Shown piece after piece: positions 20,533-30,384 of a stretch of 64,000 nt of DNA (positions are counted from its first letter, which is position 1; the number at the start of each line of letters is the position of its first letter). Source of the DNA: Wolfiporia cocos (lineage: Eukaryota; Basidiomycota; Agaricomycetes; Polyporales; Phaeolaceae); NCBI GenBank assembly GCA_029448655.1, contig JACCLO010000008.1:62001-126000 (forward strand), written 5' to 3'. The notes below the pieces were generated by a model. That model did not search any database. It was given only the letters and a program-made list of their open reading frames with translations, and was not told where the DNA came from. The position numbers and the translations under genes are program-made.

Positions 20533-22538
20533 ATGTGCTGAAGGGGAAAACCCGGAGCGTTTGCAGGGCGCTCCGGAGTTTGCTGGACTATCGATGTCCA
20601 GGGAATGTATTGTGTGCCCCAGTTAGGCGGCGTACCTACTGGGGCCGTTACCAGCGTACTGCTTGCTGGTTTCTCCACAACTTCTTCAATGCGCGCGGAG
20701 GACGGGGCTGGGGAAGAGCCCGAAGATTCGTCTTCGCCATTGGGGATCCACGTTTCGGTAGTGGTCACCTTGACGAAGCGGCCGCCTTTTTGGCCGGACT
20801 GCTGTTTGTATGCGGGGGGGTTGCCGCTGGTAGATTGTTGAGCCCCCTTCGAGTCCGTCTTGGCCTTGTCGACCCACTTGCACTTGTCCTCGGGGAAGGT
20901 ACAGTTCGGGCGCCCGCATTTGGCGCACTGGTGGGGCGGCCACCATAGAACAAGCTTGTTGAACTTGTTCTTTACCCATTTCGACCCCTTCGGAGCACCA
21001 GCCGGCAGTGGCTTGGTGTCCGGGTCTTCGGGCGCACTCTTCTTCTTCTCCGAGGTAGTAGTAGTGGTCGCCTTTGCAGGCGCCGCATCCTTCTTCTTTT
21101 CCTCCTTTTTCTCGTTCTTCACGAAGATGTGTTGCCCCTCCAAATCGTTGGGGTTCGTCTTCTTGTAAAGATTTATATTGGCGTCGAGATACGCCTCCCA
21201 TTGCTCCGGGGCTTTGAAGCCCATTCCCATTGACTCGAACACGCCAAACTGCTTTTTCAAGTCAGCCGGCAGTGTGTCCTCCAGCTTCTTTCGGAGGGAC
21301 GCGTTTTCGTATCCCGTCAGCTTGGCTAGCTGGCGGAATTCTTCGCAGTAGGTGAAGAATGATTTCTTGCACCTTGCGATTCCTGCGTCTCCTGAGAAAG
21401 CCTTGTCCAACTCATTTTGTGCGACCTCCTTCTGCGTCTTTTTCTCGTATGTCCGCTTTAACCGTGTTTCGAAATCTGCCCAGGTACCGATATTTCCACC
21501 GGCGCTGTACTTCTCCTGTACGTCGGTGAAGTATTTGAACGCCGTCCCGGTGATTCGGGTCAAGGCGTCTCCGATGCGCGCTTTGTCGGTCGTGTATTTC
21601 ATGTGATCATGGTATACGTTGACCTTAAATAACCACTCCTCCACATTGTCCTTTCCCTCGCCTGAGAATGAAGGAGGCGGGGTTGGTCGTGGTGCCATTG
21701 TGACGGTGCCACTAGTGGTGGGAGCTGCTTGTGTGAGAGCGGCGACTTGCGCTTTCAAGTCGTCGATCTCCTTCTGCGCGGATGCGGGGATTGCCGTGAT
21801 CGTGACGTTACCGGGTTGGGCCTTCTTAACCTTTTTGAGGTCGGCACGCAGGACGTCAAGTTGATCCTGGAAGACAGCCGTGTCTCGATTCTCAAGGTCG
21901 AGTACCCGTTGGTGTAAGTACCGGGCATAATTTCGGACTTCGTTGTATTTGCGGTGATAGAGTTGTAGGCGTTGATCGATGCGCCCTCGTTGTTTGGTGA
22001 GCACATGGTCTGTGTAGGTCTTTCCGAGTTGGGTGGCGAGGTACATGCTGGAGGTTGCTGCCTGTATAGCTGGTTCGTCTATGTCGGTGTCGGCGATGTG
22101 TTCTCCAATACTCTGTATGACTTCTGGCAGCGTGGGATAACCAAATTGTTCCTGGTCGATTCTGATCCTGTCGTAGACACCGAGGGGTTTGGGGATAGGC
22201 GGGGCCGGTATTACGGTATCCGGGAGTTCTCGGATCCCCGTGTCCTCCGTCAGGGGTGCTAACGGGTTCTCGTATAGTGGCTTTGGGAAGTAGGTTGGGG
22301 CCTGGACGTTAGTCCTGAAGGCCTGATTTGCTTCCGTCGCTTCCCCTTCCTCTGTTGGTTCGAACCACGGGTCTTGTATCCCTGACATGACACTTTCATC
22401 GAAAGCCCCTGGCGGGCGCGTTCGAGTGTGAGTGGGTGTGGTGGGGGTGGCAGGACGACTGGGAACTTGGTTTCCTGAGCCTTCTGCGTCTTGATTCTCT
22501 GAGGCGAGGCGGGCGGCTTGGCTGCGGGTGGTTGGCAT
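20529..22538 (-). CDS. gag: Gag polyprotein of element D
   Basis: A 669-aa open frame. The N-terminus is basic (MPTTRSQAARLASEN), followed by an acidic/proline-rich segment, coiled-coil helices (about residues 165-275), the capsid core (VEEWLFKVNVYHDHM, ALTRITGTAFKYF, QKEVAQNELDKAF) and a Lys-rich tail. The zinc knuckle is CAKCGRPNCTFPEDKC, spacing C-X2-C-X4-C-X6-C, differing from the CCHC of B and the CHHC of A/C. It ends CAC ATG TGA, the same junction as in A and C, with pol in the -1 frame. The frame is intact although the rest of D is not. Confidence 0.9.
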   Translation of the reverse strand: MPTTRSQAARLASENQDAEGSGNQVPSRPATPTTPTHTRTRPPGAFDESVMSGIQDPWFEPTEEGEATEANQAFRTNVQAPTYFPKPLYENPLAPLTEDTGIRELPDTVIPAPPIPKPLGVYDRIRIDQEQFGYPTLPEVIQSIGEHIADTDIDEPAIQAATSSMYLATQLGKTYTDHVLTKQRGRIDQRLQLYHRKYNEVRNYARYLHQRVLDLENRDTAVFQDQLDVLRADLKKVKKAQPGNVTITAIPASAQKEIDDLKAQVAALTQAAPTTSGTVTMAPRPTPPPSFSGEGKDNVEEWLFKVNVYHDHMKYTTDKARIGDALTRITGTAFKYFTDVQEKYSAGGNIGTWADFETRLKRTYEKKTQKEVAQNELDKAFSGDAGIARCKKSFFTYCEEFRQLAKLTGYENASLRKKLEDTLPADLKKQFGVFESMGMGFKAPEQWEAYLDANINLYKKTNPNDLEGQHIFVKNEKKEEKKKDAAPAKATTTTTSEKKKSAPEDPDTKPLPAGAPKGSKWVKNKFNKLVLWWPPHQCAKCGRPNCTFPEDKCKWVDKAKTDSKGAQQSTSGNPPAYKQQSGQKGGRFVKVTTTETWIPNGEDESSGSSPAPSSARIEEVVEKPASSTLVTAPVGTPPNWGTQYIPWTSIVQQTPERPANAPGFPLQHM

Positions 22539-22725
22539 TTCTGATTGGGAACATGTTAGTTTTCTGGGAATTTCTCGGATTCAGGTTTCTAAAAGGGAAA
22601 TGAAGATTTTCTAGGATGTGTTCCCCTTTTCAGGTGGAACCTTACGTGGATGGTCTTTTCAGATCCATCTGAACCTAATATGCCAATTTTAAAACAATCC
22701 ATTGTTGCCGATGTTACAAAGTGTT
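22539..22725 (-). promoter_or_regulatory. ORF0-gag spacer of element D with GAAA-loop hairpins
   Basis: On the element strand, GTTCC(A)CCT-GAAA-AGGGGAAC lies at 22620-22640 and GG(A)TCT-GAAA-AGACC at 22652-22666. Each has one bulged A in the 5' arm. They sit between ORF0 and gag as in B and C. Confidence 0.5.
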
Positions 22726-24323
22726 CTATGCTAAATCCAGCCCGTCGTTGTCTCCTTCTTCGAACTCCCATCGTTCGTACACCTCGATGCGGTTGTCAAA
22801 AAGTCCCTTCGCTATCTGCTTGAGGTGACGGTAAGGGTCCCTGTCTGCAAAGACGTATTTGACCACCTTAGAGGTGTTGCGCAGGAAACGGCGCATCTCC
22901 CTGTTGGTGACAAGTCCGTGGATGACGGAGCGTCTCCAGGCGATGGCGGCTGTTTCCAGAGCGTCGAAGTAGTGGTCTAAGTAGACCTCGAGTTCCATGT
23001 CGAGCTTTCCGGGTGAGCGGTTCATGGCAGCGTAGAAGGCCTGACACTTCTGAGTCAGTATCACAAGACGACTCACGCAGGGAGGGACCCCTAAACTACC
23101 CCGTCGACTCAAGGGGTAGACCTACAAGGCATGCTACGCTGTTTGTAGCAGAGGCCCTACTCCTAGGTTCAATCCAAGAAGCAGTAGTGGGGCTCACAAG
23201 CGGAGAGATCCAAGGGACCTTCAGGGTCCTAAATGACAATCATAGTCTGAGGTCCTAGTGACCTCAGAGGCTGATATATATACATGTGGGCTGGGTAACT
23301 ATTCAGTAACTACCTGCCCTCAAGTCATGGTCTGTGCGCCCATTATTGCCCGGAGGCTGGGACACAAGACTGGGTCATAGCCTGGCATCAAGCCTGGGCT
23401 GATATGATGGTAACCAGGGCCCCAGTAATGAGACCCTGTGAACTCATATGCCCCCAGACACCTTGTCAGGTGCTGGGCGCTAGTCATTGTAGATCAGGTG
23501 CCGCTACGCGGTCACCTGTCTACGCGTTCCGGTCACGTGTCTACATCTTCGACCGAATATCTATATTCCTACGCGTCTGGTAAGGGGCGCGCGGGTGGCT
23601 ACAGCCTTTAAGGGTTTAGTAGGGCACCCTTAGCCCGTATCGTAGGGAACTACCATGTATTTAGCTAGAGGAGAGAGAAACGTACTTTCTTGTGACAGTC
23701 AGGCGGGCGATGAGGGGCATGGACTTGCGAGCCAAGTACCACTGTGCTTCAGTGCACTTGACCTCACGTAGATCGCACCAGGGGGGGAGGCTGTCAATAT
23801 TCCCCTGGGACCAGTTGTAGTCCACCCTGATCTTGTTGGCGATCCGTTCGATCCTTTTTTCTGGGCCAAATCGACCCTCGCCGTTCTCGAGCCAGTCCTG
23901 GTGCCGTTTTTGGCGACGTTCTAACTCTTCTGCTTCGCGCTGTCGTACTTCTTCCTCAGCCCTGGCCTGAGCTGCAGCTTCCCGAGATCGTGCGAGGGCG
24001 TCTCGAGCTCGCTGCCGCTCAAGCCGGCGGGCGTCTTGGATTTCTCGCTTCTGACGGTTTCGTCGACCTTCGACCTGGATGTCTCGTCGTTCTTCTTTGG
24101 TGAGTCGGGCGGGGATGTGGTCTAGGATTACCGGAGTGTCGGTTTTCAGGGTCAACTCAACTTTTCCACGGCGTAGGCGCCTGTAGGGGTGCGCGTACTC
24201 CTCTTCTCTCCGGGTGAGGTGCTGGGCCTCGGTTTCGCGGACGTTTTCACGTTCCGCATCTTCGCGTGCTTCTGCCTGCGCTTCCAACTCCCTTATCTCC
24301 TTGGGAGTGTAGCGGGGTAGCAT
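22726..24323 (-). pseudogene. ORF0 of element D, interrupted by a solo LTR
   Basis: Counterpart of the pre-gag ORF of B and C. The N-terminal part (24323-23698) starts MLPRYTPKEIREL and is a strongly charged Glu/Arg/Ala coiled coil. The C-terminal part (23053-22726) has MELEVYLDHYFDAL and GLVTNREMRRFL. Removing the LTR at 23059-23697 and one GTCAG copy joins them in frame (..LIARL then TQKCQAF..), about 317 aa, close to 299 in B. No other lesion is seen, so the LTR is the only visible break inside the frame. The ATG itself overlaps the TSD of the second LTR at 24325. Function unknown. Confidence 0.82.
23059..23697 (-). repeat. Solo LTR in ORF0 of D (639 bp, TSD GTCAG)
   Basis: Reads on the minus strand from TGTCACAAGA to TCTTGTGATA, TG..TA ends like family I. 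TSD GTCAG at 23054-23058 and 23698-23702. TATA box near 23272-23288 (minus) and an adjacent perfect 9-bp hairpin TCTGAGGTC-N5-GACCTCAGA at 23246-23268. Confidence 0.9.
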
Positions 24324-24324
24324 G

Positions 24325-24880
24325 TGTCACAAACTTTCCTTAGAGGATACGTAACATCCCTCGCTGTAGGTATTATAGGCGCCGCTAGGTGCGCGCGCGC
24401 TTCCATGATCCTCAGCCACCTCCGCGTCTATCCAGGACTCCGTCTAGATCATATGACTGTAGGTTAGCGCTGTAGGGTAGCGCGCGCCTTAGGTACTCAC
24501 GTTAGGGTCACACAAGTACATACGTCACGGTAGTTACATTATCATGTGCTCTCTTAGTTACGGCGCACAGGCCCATACTTTAGGGCGGCCATTACTGGCC
24601 AACTCCCCATGTATAAGTACGACAAGATGAGGACTTACATCCTCATCTTTAGGATTCTCGACAACTGAGCTTAGGCTCCTTTCTCATCTGCGTTTGTGTG
24701 TGTCTCTGCCCCGGGGGCCCTCCACGACTTGCTTGTCTGTGTGTCTTCCCTCTTGGTCGCCTTAGGAGTTCCCCCTTGGGGATACAGCCGACTGGCTGCC
24801 TTGCGGTTAGCACACCGCCTTGTAGGACGTCTAGGGACTCCCCTGTAGCCAGGGTCCCACAAACCTGTGAGTTTGTGTCA
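24325..24880 (+). repeat. Solo LTR at the start of D ORF0 (556 bp, TSD GCATG)
   Basis: TGTCACAAAC to GTTTGTGTCA with TSD GCATG at 24320-24324 and 24881-24885. Contains TTAGCGCTGTAGGGTAGCGC (24464), a TATA box and a perfect 10-bp hairpin (24624-24649). U5 ends with CACAAAC..GTTTGTG. Related to the TRIM LTR family by internal blocks. Confidence 0.92.
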
Positions 24881-24885
24881 GCATG

Positions 24886-25437
24886 GCACGTGGGCGGCAA
24901 TCGGCTGGCATGGCTAGGTTCTTACACGTAAGCTACTACGTATTCTAAGTGTGGGTCTAAAAATAAAGGCCTAGATCTGCTTCTTGATGTATGCATGAGG
25001 GTCTACTTTCGAATCGAAAACGGGGGGTACACTGGTCATGGGCCTACATGCCAGGAACGGATTCGGGTGTTTACACACCGCTGGAGCCGGACTCCCAGCC
25101 TAGAACCTATGGGGACCAGTACGCGAGCTTATCCACCTGATAGCAGATGGCGCCACAGCCGGAGACTTGTTAGCTCCGGCTTATCGGCTTAAGCGCTATG
25201 GCTTTCCCACAGACCCTGTCGCAAGCGACTAAGACTGGCCCTTACGTCATATGGGCAAAGACGTGGTGACCGGCGCAGTAACCACTTCCTATTTCTAGAG
25301 AAGCGGTGTCCTGGGTCCTCAATACTGCGCACAGAGGCGCCCCCTTAGCCTTGGGGATCAGGCATAGTATTTCCCCCAGAACCCAAGTAGACGTCTTGTC
25401 CTCAAGCCCCCTAAGGGGATGCATACGCAGACCTGTA
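24886..25437 (-). other. Probable 5' leader of element D
   Basis: Continues D upstream of ORF0 once the LTR at 24325 is removed. Short ORFs only, no similarity I can name. Length is in the range of the leaders of C (about 690 nt) and B (about 1030 nt). No primer site or 5' LTR of D was found at its outer end. Confidence 0.4.
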
Positions 25438-25996
25438 TGTCACAAATTATTCCTTTATTAATTTAGACTCCCTCGCTATAGGTTGTATGTGCGGCGCTAG
25501 GCGTACGCCGCGCCTCTACTCCATAGCCACCTCCAGCGTCACTCCCAGTTATTGCAGGTCACCTGGTCGTCAGGTTAGCGCTGTAGGGTAGCGCGCGTCT
25601 CCGGTACTCACATCATGGTCACAGTAGTTACATGTAGCGTCACTTAGCACATGACCCAGTAGATACGGCGCACAGGCCTCATCTTTAGGGCAGTACTAGT
25701 AGCACCATCGCGCATGTATATATTACGACGGAATGAGGGCTTACTCCCCATTCCTAAGATTCTCAACAATTGGGCATAGCCCCTCTCTTACTATCGCTGT
25801 GATGCCTGCTGGCCCGGGGCCCGTATCACGCCGTGCTTGTCTGTGAGCCGCCTTAGTTACCTCGACGTACACAAGGGGACTAGTCACCCCCACGTTGCCT
25901 CTGCGTTCAGCGCTGGCTGGGTGACTTATAGGCTCGTCTCACGACGCGTATGGTTCCCCCTGAGCCCAGGGGTAGCACAGACGTAAGTCTGTGTCA
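25438..25996 (+). repeat. TRIM-family LTR, single copy (559 bp, no TSD)
   Basis: TGTCACAAATTATTCC to GTAAGTCTGTGTCA, the same family as the two LTRs of the miniature element at 61107-62998 (opposite strand). Carries TATA, the GGAATGAGGG..TCCCCATTCC inverted repeat (25730-25754) and CACAGAC-GTAA-GTCTGTG at the end. Flanks CTGTA and CCAAC do not match, so it is a recombination product or a remnant rather than a simple solo LTR. The next 200 bp (25997-26197) hold nothing I recognise. Confidence 0.85.
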
Positions 25997-26202
25997 CCAA
26001 CCTCTTGAAGGCCCGACTTAATCCCTGGATTTTGGGAGCGGCTTAAGGCTATTTAATAGTAGTTTTACCACGCAACTTTTGACCAATCTTATCCCCGACA
26101 AGCGGGGCCCCGTGATACATGGGGGTCACGTGGTGGGTACTTTTCCCTCAGCCGCCAGTGGTTCGGAAGCGCCCCAGGCATGTGACTTATTAACGCCCCC
26201 AA

Positions 26203-26902
26203 TGTCACAGATTTGGGACATGCCACTATTTTTCCCGTATTTTTACCTATTTATCTGGTATTTCTACGACCTTGTAGACATTTACGCTGCTAAGCGCCCG
26301 TCTACACGTACACGCAACCAAACAACACGTACACAACGCGGTATACGTCCACTTGTCATAACAACACGTACATAACACGTTTGTACACGTCAATGACTCA
26401 GCGGACTAACCTCCGGTGTCACGCGCCTTACTCGTATCCCGATACCGGGCTATGTCAGTACAATTGGATAAGCGGCCCGCTCGTTATCACATACCAATGC
26501 CCTCACGATTACTCATATCCCGATACCGGTATATAAGAATCACATGCATGGCTTACTAACGTAGCTCCAGCCACTTCCACAACACGGACCTACGGTCCAA
26601 ACAAACGATCTTATTGGTGCGGCCATTACCGGCGCACATGGTCTATTGTAGTTTACGACTTAGCTGTATTAGTTATGTCTGCGCACAGACCGTTTAACTG
26701 TTTGGCTCCTCTTCGAGTAACCAAACAAAGCATGTATATAAGTAGGGCTATCACTGCGGATAAGCCTTAGATTTGTTCTCTGCATTCGCACAGTTACATA
26801 TCATCTCTGCTTGCGCCCACTAGCCTCCTCACCAACCTCCAGCAACTCCTTCAAAGTCGCTTATTAGGTTACAGTGTGAGTCCCACAGTCTAGTCTGTGT
26901 CA
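26203..26902 (+). repeat. Solo LTR of family B (700 bp, TSD CCCAA)
   Basis: Same LTR as element B from TGTCACAGATTTGGG to CTAGTCTGTGTCA. TSD CCCAA at 26198-26202 and 26903-26907, so the left by-product of LTR-LTR recombination. Confidence 0.95.
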
Positions 26903-26907
26903 CCCAA

Positions 26908-27222
26908 TTAGCGTTTGCCACTGCCCAGGTTCGAACCGGCGACCGGGTAAGCTGTTATTATATCACAAGATGCACAGCGGACCCAATGCAACGCGCTTAT
27001 GAGTGGTGTTATAGACCACTCCCCCAAAAGGGCTACGATAACAGCTTGGCTGTTATCAAGGGTCCGGCTATATCTGCAGTTCAGATTCCCACGCTTAGCG
27101 TCTACGGGTAGCCTTGTTCAGGTTATACCCACGTATTCCCTCCGTATACCCTAGTTAATTACTCCGTAACGTCCAGATGCCTTTACAGGTATAATCTGTG
27201 ACAATGTCTTCAGTCTCTTGAC
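26908..27222. other. Spacer with a tRNA-like B-box segment
   Basis: No gene seen. On the minus strand CCGGTTCGAACCTGGG resembles a tRNA T-arm (26931-26946), but I could not fold a full tRNA. The right end ATAATCTGTGACA (27203-27215) looks like the start of a further minus-strand LTR whose other end I could not find; it could belong to D or to an older element. Confidence 0.3.
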
Positions 27223-27227
27223 CATGG

Positions 27228-27773
27228 TGTCACGGATATCCCTGGGGGGGTACCTGACTCCACTCACGTTAGCTGTATGGGCGGCGCTAGGCGTACGCCG
27301 CTCCGCTACACTAACGCTTGTCTCACGTTAGTACTCGAGTATATAGATCACCTGATTGTCTGGTTAGCGCTGTAGGGTAGCGCGCGTCTCATCATACGGA
27401 CACGTGTAGTTAATGTGCACGGACCATTACTTTAGGGCTAGACTCGTAGTTACTACGCTCATGCATGTATATATACGACAAGATGGCGGCCTTACAGCCC
27501 CATCTTTAGGATTCTCGTCATTGAGCGCAAGCTCCTCTCTTACCACCTAGTCTGTGTTGCTGCTGGCCCGGGGCCCACATCTCGACTGCTAGTCTGTGAG
27601 TCAGTGACGTCGTCGTCTGAGGAACCTCTGGTGGCTGGGCACCTTAGGGATGGACCTATGAGTTCATCGGGGGTTGACCTTATGAGTACGGCGGTGCCGT
27701 TGTCTTGCCACCTATGCAGGCGTGTGAGGATCCCCCTGTAGCCAGGGTCGCACAGACTGGTAAGTCTGTGACA
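27228..27773 (+). repeat. Solo LTR (546 bp, TSD CATGG)
   Basis: TGTCACGGATATCCC to AAGTCTGTGACA; TSD CATGG at 27223-27227 and 27774-27778. Shares the TTAGCGCTGTAGGGTAGCGC block (27364) and GCTGGCCCGGGGCCC with the TRIM LTRs. Hairpin AAGATGG(c)GGC..GCCCCATCTT at 27480-27506, U5 end CACAGACT-GGTA-AGTCTGTG. Confidence 0.92.
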
Positions 27774-27778
27774 CATGG

Positions 27779-28255
27779 TGAGCAGACATTGTGCCGTCAT
27801 CTAGTAATGTAGTGCGCTCCGTACTAGTGTGGAAGTGCAAGTACACAGTAGATGGGGGATAACGGGGAACCGGAGAGGGAGAGAGATTGATGCGCCGCGA
27901 CAATCTCATAGTAGGTCATGCCGCGGAAAGTGGGGGGAAAATCAATCAACAAAGATACAGGATCAGATAGAAGAACAGAAGCCTGAAAAGGAACCGTGAG
28001 AATAGAAGTGCTTATGTGAGCACGAAAACCGGGCATCAAATGAATTATCCCAAAGTGGTCATTAAGCACTTTCGGGGCTGCCCGGGTCTAGGGCACGAGG
28101 CTGTTACATGTGAACAAGTCGTGGAGAGCGCGAAGTCGTGGGCTGCGCGGACTGGAATTGCGACAGCTCTACCATGAACTGTCACCCTGCTCCTCTGCTC
28201 AAGCTCACACTGCACAGCCTACTAGCTTTTGTGCCTCATCTTGCACTCGACAACC
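27779..28255 (+). other. Upstream region of the seven-exon gene
   Basis: About 480 bp between a solo LTR and the first ATG of the gene at 28256. No ORF of note and no clear TATA box. A CT-rich stretch with GCTC/TTTTGTGCC just before the ATG is compatible with a fungal promoter and 5' UTR. Confidence 0.35.
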
Positions 28256-28904
28256 ATGTCTAGCACATCCAGCACCGTCAGCGTCGACACCATGGCTGCC
28301 CGCATGGTTGCAGCCTTCAGGGCAGCCCCCAAGATCCGTAAGGGGGAGGCATACGATCTTTGGGAGACCCAGATGATGGATATGATGGTAAGTGTTTTTC
28401 CTCTCACTTGTATCTATGGTAATCAACAACACTGTCTCAGGCACAATATGCAGTCAAGTTTCCGCATAATAAGACAAAAAAGGGCAGGGGCTGCCGCTCC
28501 TTGTGGCAAGCATCGTGGCTGAGTATTGCGAGGCCAATGATAATGGTAGATCATTCGACACGAAAAAGGTGAGGATCAACGACAAACGTATCAAGACCGA
28601 CAGCCGGGTTTCCTCAGTGGTGGAGGACAGACCAATCCCAGAAATCAAGGATCTGGGGGAGGATCAGTGGTGGATTAAAGGTGAGTACAAGAACTCTTCC
28701 TTCCATGGATTCACGATCTGAAGATATATGTACAGGATTGGCGACTGGTAAGAAGGGCGCCTCGACTCCCAAGCTTTCAGGCAAAAAACGAGCTTGGGAG
28801 GAAGATGGAAATCATAGAAGCGCAGGGGACGTCACTATGGATGAGGTAGGCAGCACAAAGGAGGAGAGCGACGATGAGGAGGGACATGGTAGCAAGAGCC
28901 GCGG

Positions 28905-29050
28905 CCGTAGCAAGGGTCGCGGCCACAAGGGTAACGAGGGTCACACCAGTCGCGGCAGTCGCGGAAGTCGTGACAGTCGCGACGGTCGAGGTTGCGAGGG
29001 GAGCGAAGGTCGCGGTAGTCGCAGAACCGGTGCAGGTCGCAGAACTGCCA
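28905..29050 (+). repeat. GTCGCGG-type minisatellite in exon 3
   Basis: Degenerate 6-9 nt units (GGTCGCGGC, AGTCGCGGA, GGTCGCGGT). In one frame it encodes Arg/Gly/Ser repeats, in another Ala/Val repeats; the gene enters in the first and leaves in the second, so a unit-sized indel or cryptic splicing within the tract is likely. Confidence 0.6.
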
Positions 29051-30384
29051 GCAGCCGTGCCTCGAGCACCTCGCGCGCGCCCTCGACAGGCCCCCCGGTC
29101 ACAGTCTGTTGACCCGAGGCCATCAAAGCTCAGGAAGACCGACAGCAAGCCGTCATCAGCACGGCTGTCGCGCACCTCCAAGTCGCCTGCTGTGTCAGGC
29201 TCAAGGAACCCCAGGAGGCCATCATCAGAGGATGGCAATGACAGTGATGCCCCACCGCCACCTCAGGGAAAGCCAACCAAACTGAGGGCCACTCCATCTG
29301 GAAATCCATCCATATCAGTAAGTGATGGCGGGGGGAGGGGAGTTTTCTTTAACAGATAAAGCTGACACTTTTCCAGGTCCTGTCATGCATCAGCTGCCTG
29401 CAGACCCACAGCACCTGCACCATCGACGTCAGCCGGCGAGCGAGGTGCGAGCGTTGCACCATGATCAACTCAAAGTGCAACCTGGTCCCAAAGGGCCTCA
29501 GCGAGAGGGGGCAATTTGTGCCTCTGAGAGGCAACGCGGCACGAGGGATAGCGGCGAAATTTCAAGAGTGGTTCAAGGACCCGGAACGACGGCCAGAGTG
29601 GTTCAACAGACTGAAGGTAATATACTTTGATGGCATAGAATTTATATTCGACAGGACAACACTACGGAGTAAGGCAGAACAGTCGAGGTTCCCCCAGCGA
29701 GGTGAGCAGTTTCCATTTTTATCTTAACTTGTGCTGATGAGCGATTTAGCTCGACCCAATTGGGATGAAGAGGGTGACCATGACGGTGATGATGAGCAGG
29801 GAGGTCAGCTCGATGACGAAGAAGATGCTAGTATGTGGGAGCAAGAGGACGAGCAGGATGAGCAAGATTCAGGCAATGAGGGCCATGATGAGGACATGCC
29901 AATTGCAGATGAGCCGAGCGGGGCTGAAACATCAACAGAGCTGCAAACCGACAAGGAGAAGTCGGCGGCACGGCAGCCGATGGGGGTCGCGGAACACGGG
30001 ACCCAGGGTGACCAAGCGGTGGCCTCTCAAGAGCATCCCAAATCAGTTCTGACCCAGAACGCTCAGCCAGGAGGTGAGTACAAATGCTATTCATTGGTGC
30101 GGTGATTCTAATCAGTAGCACTCTCCTATGTGTACCTAGCATATCGCGACCGTGAACAGCTCCTTCAAGAAATTAAAGGCCTGAGCAGCCTCGCCGAGCA
30201 GGTCATGAACAAGGTGGACTGCATGGAGGTGTCCATGGGTCAGATTGCAAACAGACAGGTGGGAATGCAGATAGAGGTGGAGACCCTGCGTCAGAGGGAC
30301 TTGATGCCGACAGCAATACCTGCAGACCTGTTGGACACCACATCTGGGACCACCTCAGCCATGAACACCGCGACTGGTGTAGGG

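Larger units (their letters stand above)
17067..25437 (-). mobile_element. Element D: decayed minus-strand dUTPase-type chromovirus (partial)
   Basis: Reads right to left as leader, ORF0, gag, pol. The pol end and 3' LTR were displaced leftward by the L2 LTR insertion. ORF0 carries a solo LTR (23059-23697) and another LTR sits exactly at the ORF0 start (24325-24880). Pol has two in-frame TGA codons. The 5' LTR was not identified; the upstream limit given is where an unrelated LTR begins. Protein similarity to A and B is clear, but sequences differ throughout, so D is a third family. Confidence 0.85.

Noticed and set aside
26920..27000. Possible tRNA gene on the minus strand near 26931-26946
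   Set aside because: A good T-arm is visible, but the acceptor stem pairs at only 5 of 7 positions and no convincing D-arm or anticodon arm could be drawn.
29617..29654. An additional 38-nt intron in exon 4
   Set aside because: Removing it leads to a stop after five codons, while leaving it in keeps the frame open to the next intron at 29702.
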